A stretch of DNA of 64,000 nucleotides from the NCBI RefSeq assembly GCF_003201775.1, contig NZ_QJJZ01000017.1:1-64000 (forward strand), given 5' to 3'. This DNA comes from Arenibacter sp. ARW7G5Y1. Its GTDB lineage: Bacteria; Bacteroidota; Bacteroidia; Flavobacteriales; Flavobacteriaceae. Shown piece by piece: positions 63,030 through 64,000 of the stretch (within the stretch, counting starts at the first letter, position 1; the number at the start of each line of letters is the position of its first letter). The notes beneath the pieces were generated by a model. The model did no database searches. It was given only the letters and a program-made list of their open reading frames with translations, and was not told the origin of the DNA. Both the position numbers and the translations under genes were made by a program.

Positions 63030-64000
63030 TTAGTTTTTATTCGCTGGCAATGGCCACTCTCTGACATCAGCTCTTTCTGCCCATTCAAAATAGGCCCTTT
63101 TCAACTCTATGACCAATTCAGGTTTTTCATCAACCAAATTGTTTAATTCTGTTGGATCTTCTTTTAGATTATAGAGTTCCCATGGACTTTCACTTACAGC
63201 TACCAACTTCCAGTCACCTTTTCGGACAGCCCTATTTCCAATATGTTCCCAATACAGATACTTATGGTCCTCTACCTTTTTTCCTTCAAATAAAGGTGTT
63301 AAGGTTTTCCCTTCCAGTGAAGTTATGTTATTACCTTTAAAGGTTTCGGGATAAGATGCCTTTGCCAAATCTTGTAAGGTAGCCATGACATCTATAATAT
63401 GTCCGCGATGTGTATTAATTTGTCCGGGATTAATTTTATTTGGCCAATGTGCTATAAAAGGGGTAGCCGTTCCTCCCTGATGCACGTAACGTTTATAAAG
63501 TCTAAAAGGCACATTGCTAACATTTGCCCAAGCTTGACCTTGACTTACAGACCATCCACTTTCTTCTTTCCAATCAGCATAATTGGCCATCTTATTCTTA
63601 TCCCAATTTAAACCAAACATACCTCTTTCGGCCGAACACCCATTATCTGACAAAAATAAAATCAAAGTATTTTCATATTTGCCTATTTTTTTAAGATGTT
63701 GTACAAGGCGCCCAATATTTTGATCCAATCTATCGATTTGGGCGGCATACATTGCACGTCTAAAATCAAGATTCTCCTTATCAATTTGTGGTAAAGTATC
63801 CCAATTAACATTATCTGATGGTGATAAAATTGCATTTTGTGGTATGACACCAAGATTTTTCATCCGTTCATGCTTTTCCTCCCTTAACTTATCCCAACCA
63901 TCCATGTATTTGCCTTTATATTTTGCAATATCCCCATCTGGTGCTTCCAAAGGAAAATGTGGTGCATTATATGCCATATATAAAAAGAACGGCTCGTTAT
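63030..64000 (-). CDS. Sulfatase (S1 family), 5' end beyond the window
   Basis: This is the C-terminal part of a sulfatase whose reading frame stays open to the window edge (EPFFLYMAYNAPHFPLEAP). ATG 63977 is internal, not the start. Visible blocks are LILFLSDNGCSAERGMFG, RLYKRYVHQGGTATPFIAHWPNKI and YLYWEHIGNRAVRKGDWKLVA. The formylglycine site lies in the missing N-terminal part. It would desulfate the glycan in the envelope. With the sulfatase at 34145 it brackets the polysaccharide genes. Confidence 0.92.
   Translation of the reverse strand, partial: NEPFFLYMAYNAPHFPLEAPDGDIAKYKGKYMDGWDKLREEKHERMKNLGVIPQNAILSPSDNVNWDTLPQIDKENLDFRRAMYAAQIDRLDQNIGRLVQHLKKIGKYENTLILFLSDNGCSAERGMFGLNWDKNKMANYADWKEESGWSVSQGQAWANVSNVPFRLYKRYVHQGGTATPFIAHWPNKINPGQINTHRGHIIDVMATLQDLAKASYPETFKGNNITSLEGKTLTPLFEGKKVEDHKYLYWEHIGNRAVRKGDWKLVAVSESPWELYNLKEDPTELNNLVDEKPELVIELKRAYFEWAERADVREWPLPANKN

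Noticed and set aside
1-64000. CRISPR arrays, insertion sequences, integrases, rRNA
   Set aside because: No regularly spaced repeats, no transposase or integrase frame and no rRNA sequence were seen.

Overview
The window reads as chromosomal DNA of a marine member of the family Flavobacteriaceae (Bacteroidota). The evidence is a type IX secretion and gliding pair (porV, gldJ), a SusC/SusD pair, an Hpt-Adk fusion protein, a PafA-type phosphatase, many SPII lipoproteins, and promoters of the Bacteroidota type (-7 element TAnnTTTG) instead of -35/-10 boxes. This is inference from gene content; no species can be named from it.

Positions 1-34,000 are mostly core genome in compact operons: a DUF4136 lipoprotein, obgE, hpt-adk, divergent purK-purE and an M3 peptidase; a rhodanese lipoprotein divergent from a small sigma/anti-sigma pair; gcvP; a KASIII-methyltransferase-glycosyltransferase trio; pafA; mlaE-mlaF; sprT-like, mannose-1-phosphate guanylyltransferase and DUF389; an AI-2E family exporter; an M28 peptidase, SDR and HAD operon; pdhA-pdhC; cdd; porV; gldJ; murF and tRNA-Val(GAC). 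The porU sortase gene, which I recall lying between porV and gldJ in Flavobacterium johnsoniae, is not there.

From about 34,100 to the end the DNA is accessory. Genes are sparser, gaps are long, and at least four stretches look like decayed genes. It carries two sulfatases (the last runs off the window), an NPP-like phosphodiesterase, and a SusC-SusD-discoidin lipoprotein operon. Next come a GH20 beta-N-acetylhexosaminidase divergent from an AraC regulator, and a seven-gene catabolic run: sodium/solute symporter, L-rhamnose mutarotase-like lipoprotein, Gfo/Idh/MocA oxidoreductase, lutA-lutB-lutC, and a GHL6/GH151-like glycosidase. An aldose 1-epimerase lipoprotein follows.

Read together, this is a polysaccharide utilisation region for a sulfated glycan that probably contains N-acetylhexosamine and a 6-deoxyhexose (L-fucose or L-rhamnose). 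Outer-membrane uptake is by SusCD, desulfation and trimming happen outside the cytoplasm, sugar import is by the symporter, and LutABC would oxidise L-lactate released by deoxyhexose breakdown. A 68-bp sequence, about 80% identical in two copies, lies upstream of the AraC/GH20 pair and upstream of the symporter operon. It is the best candidate for a shared operator and the most testable new observation here.
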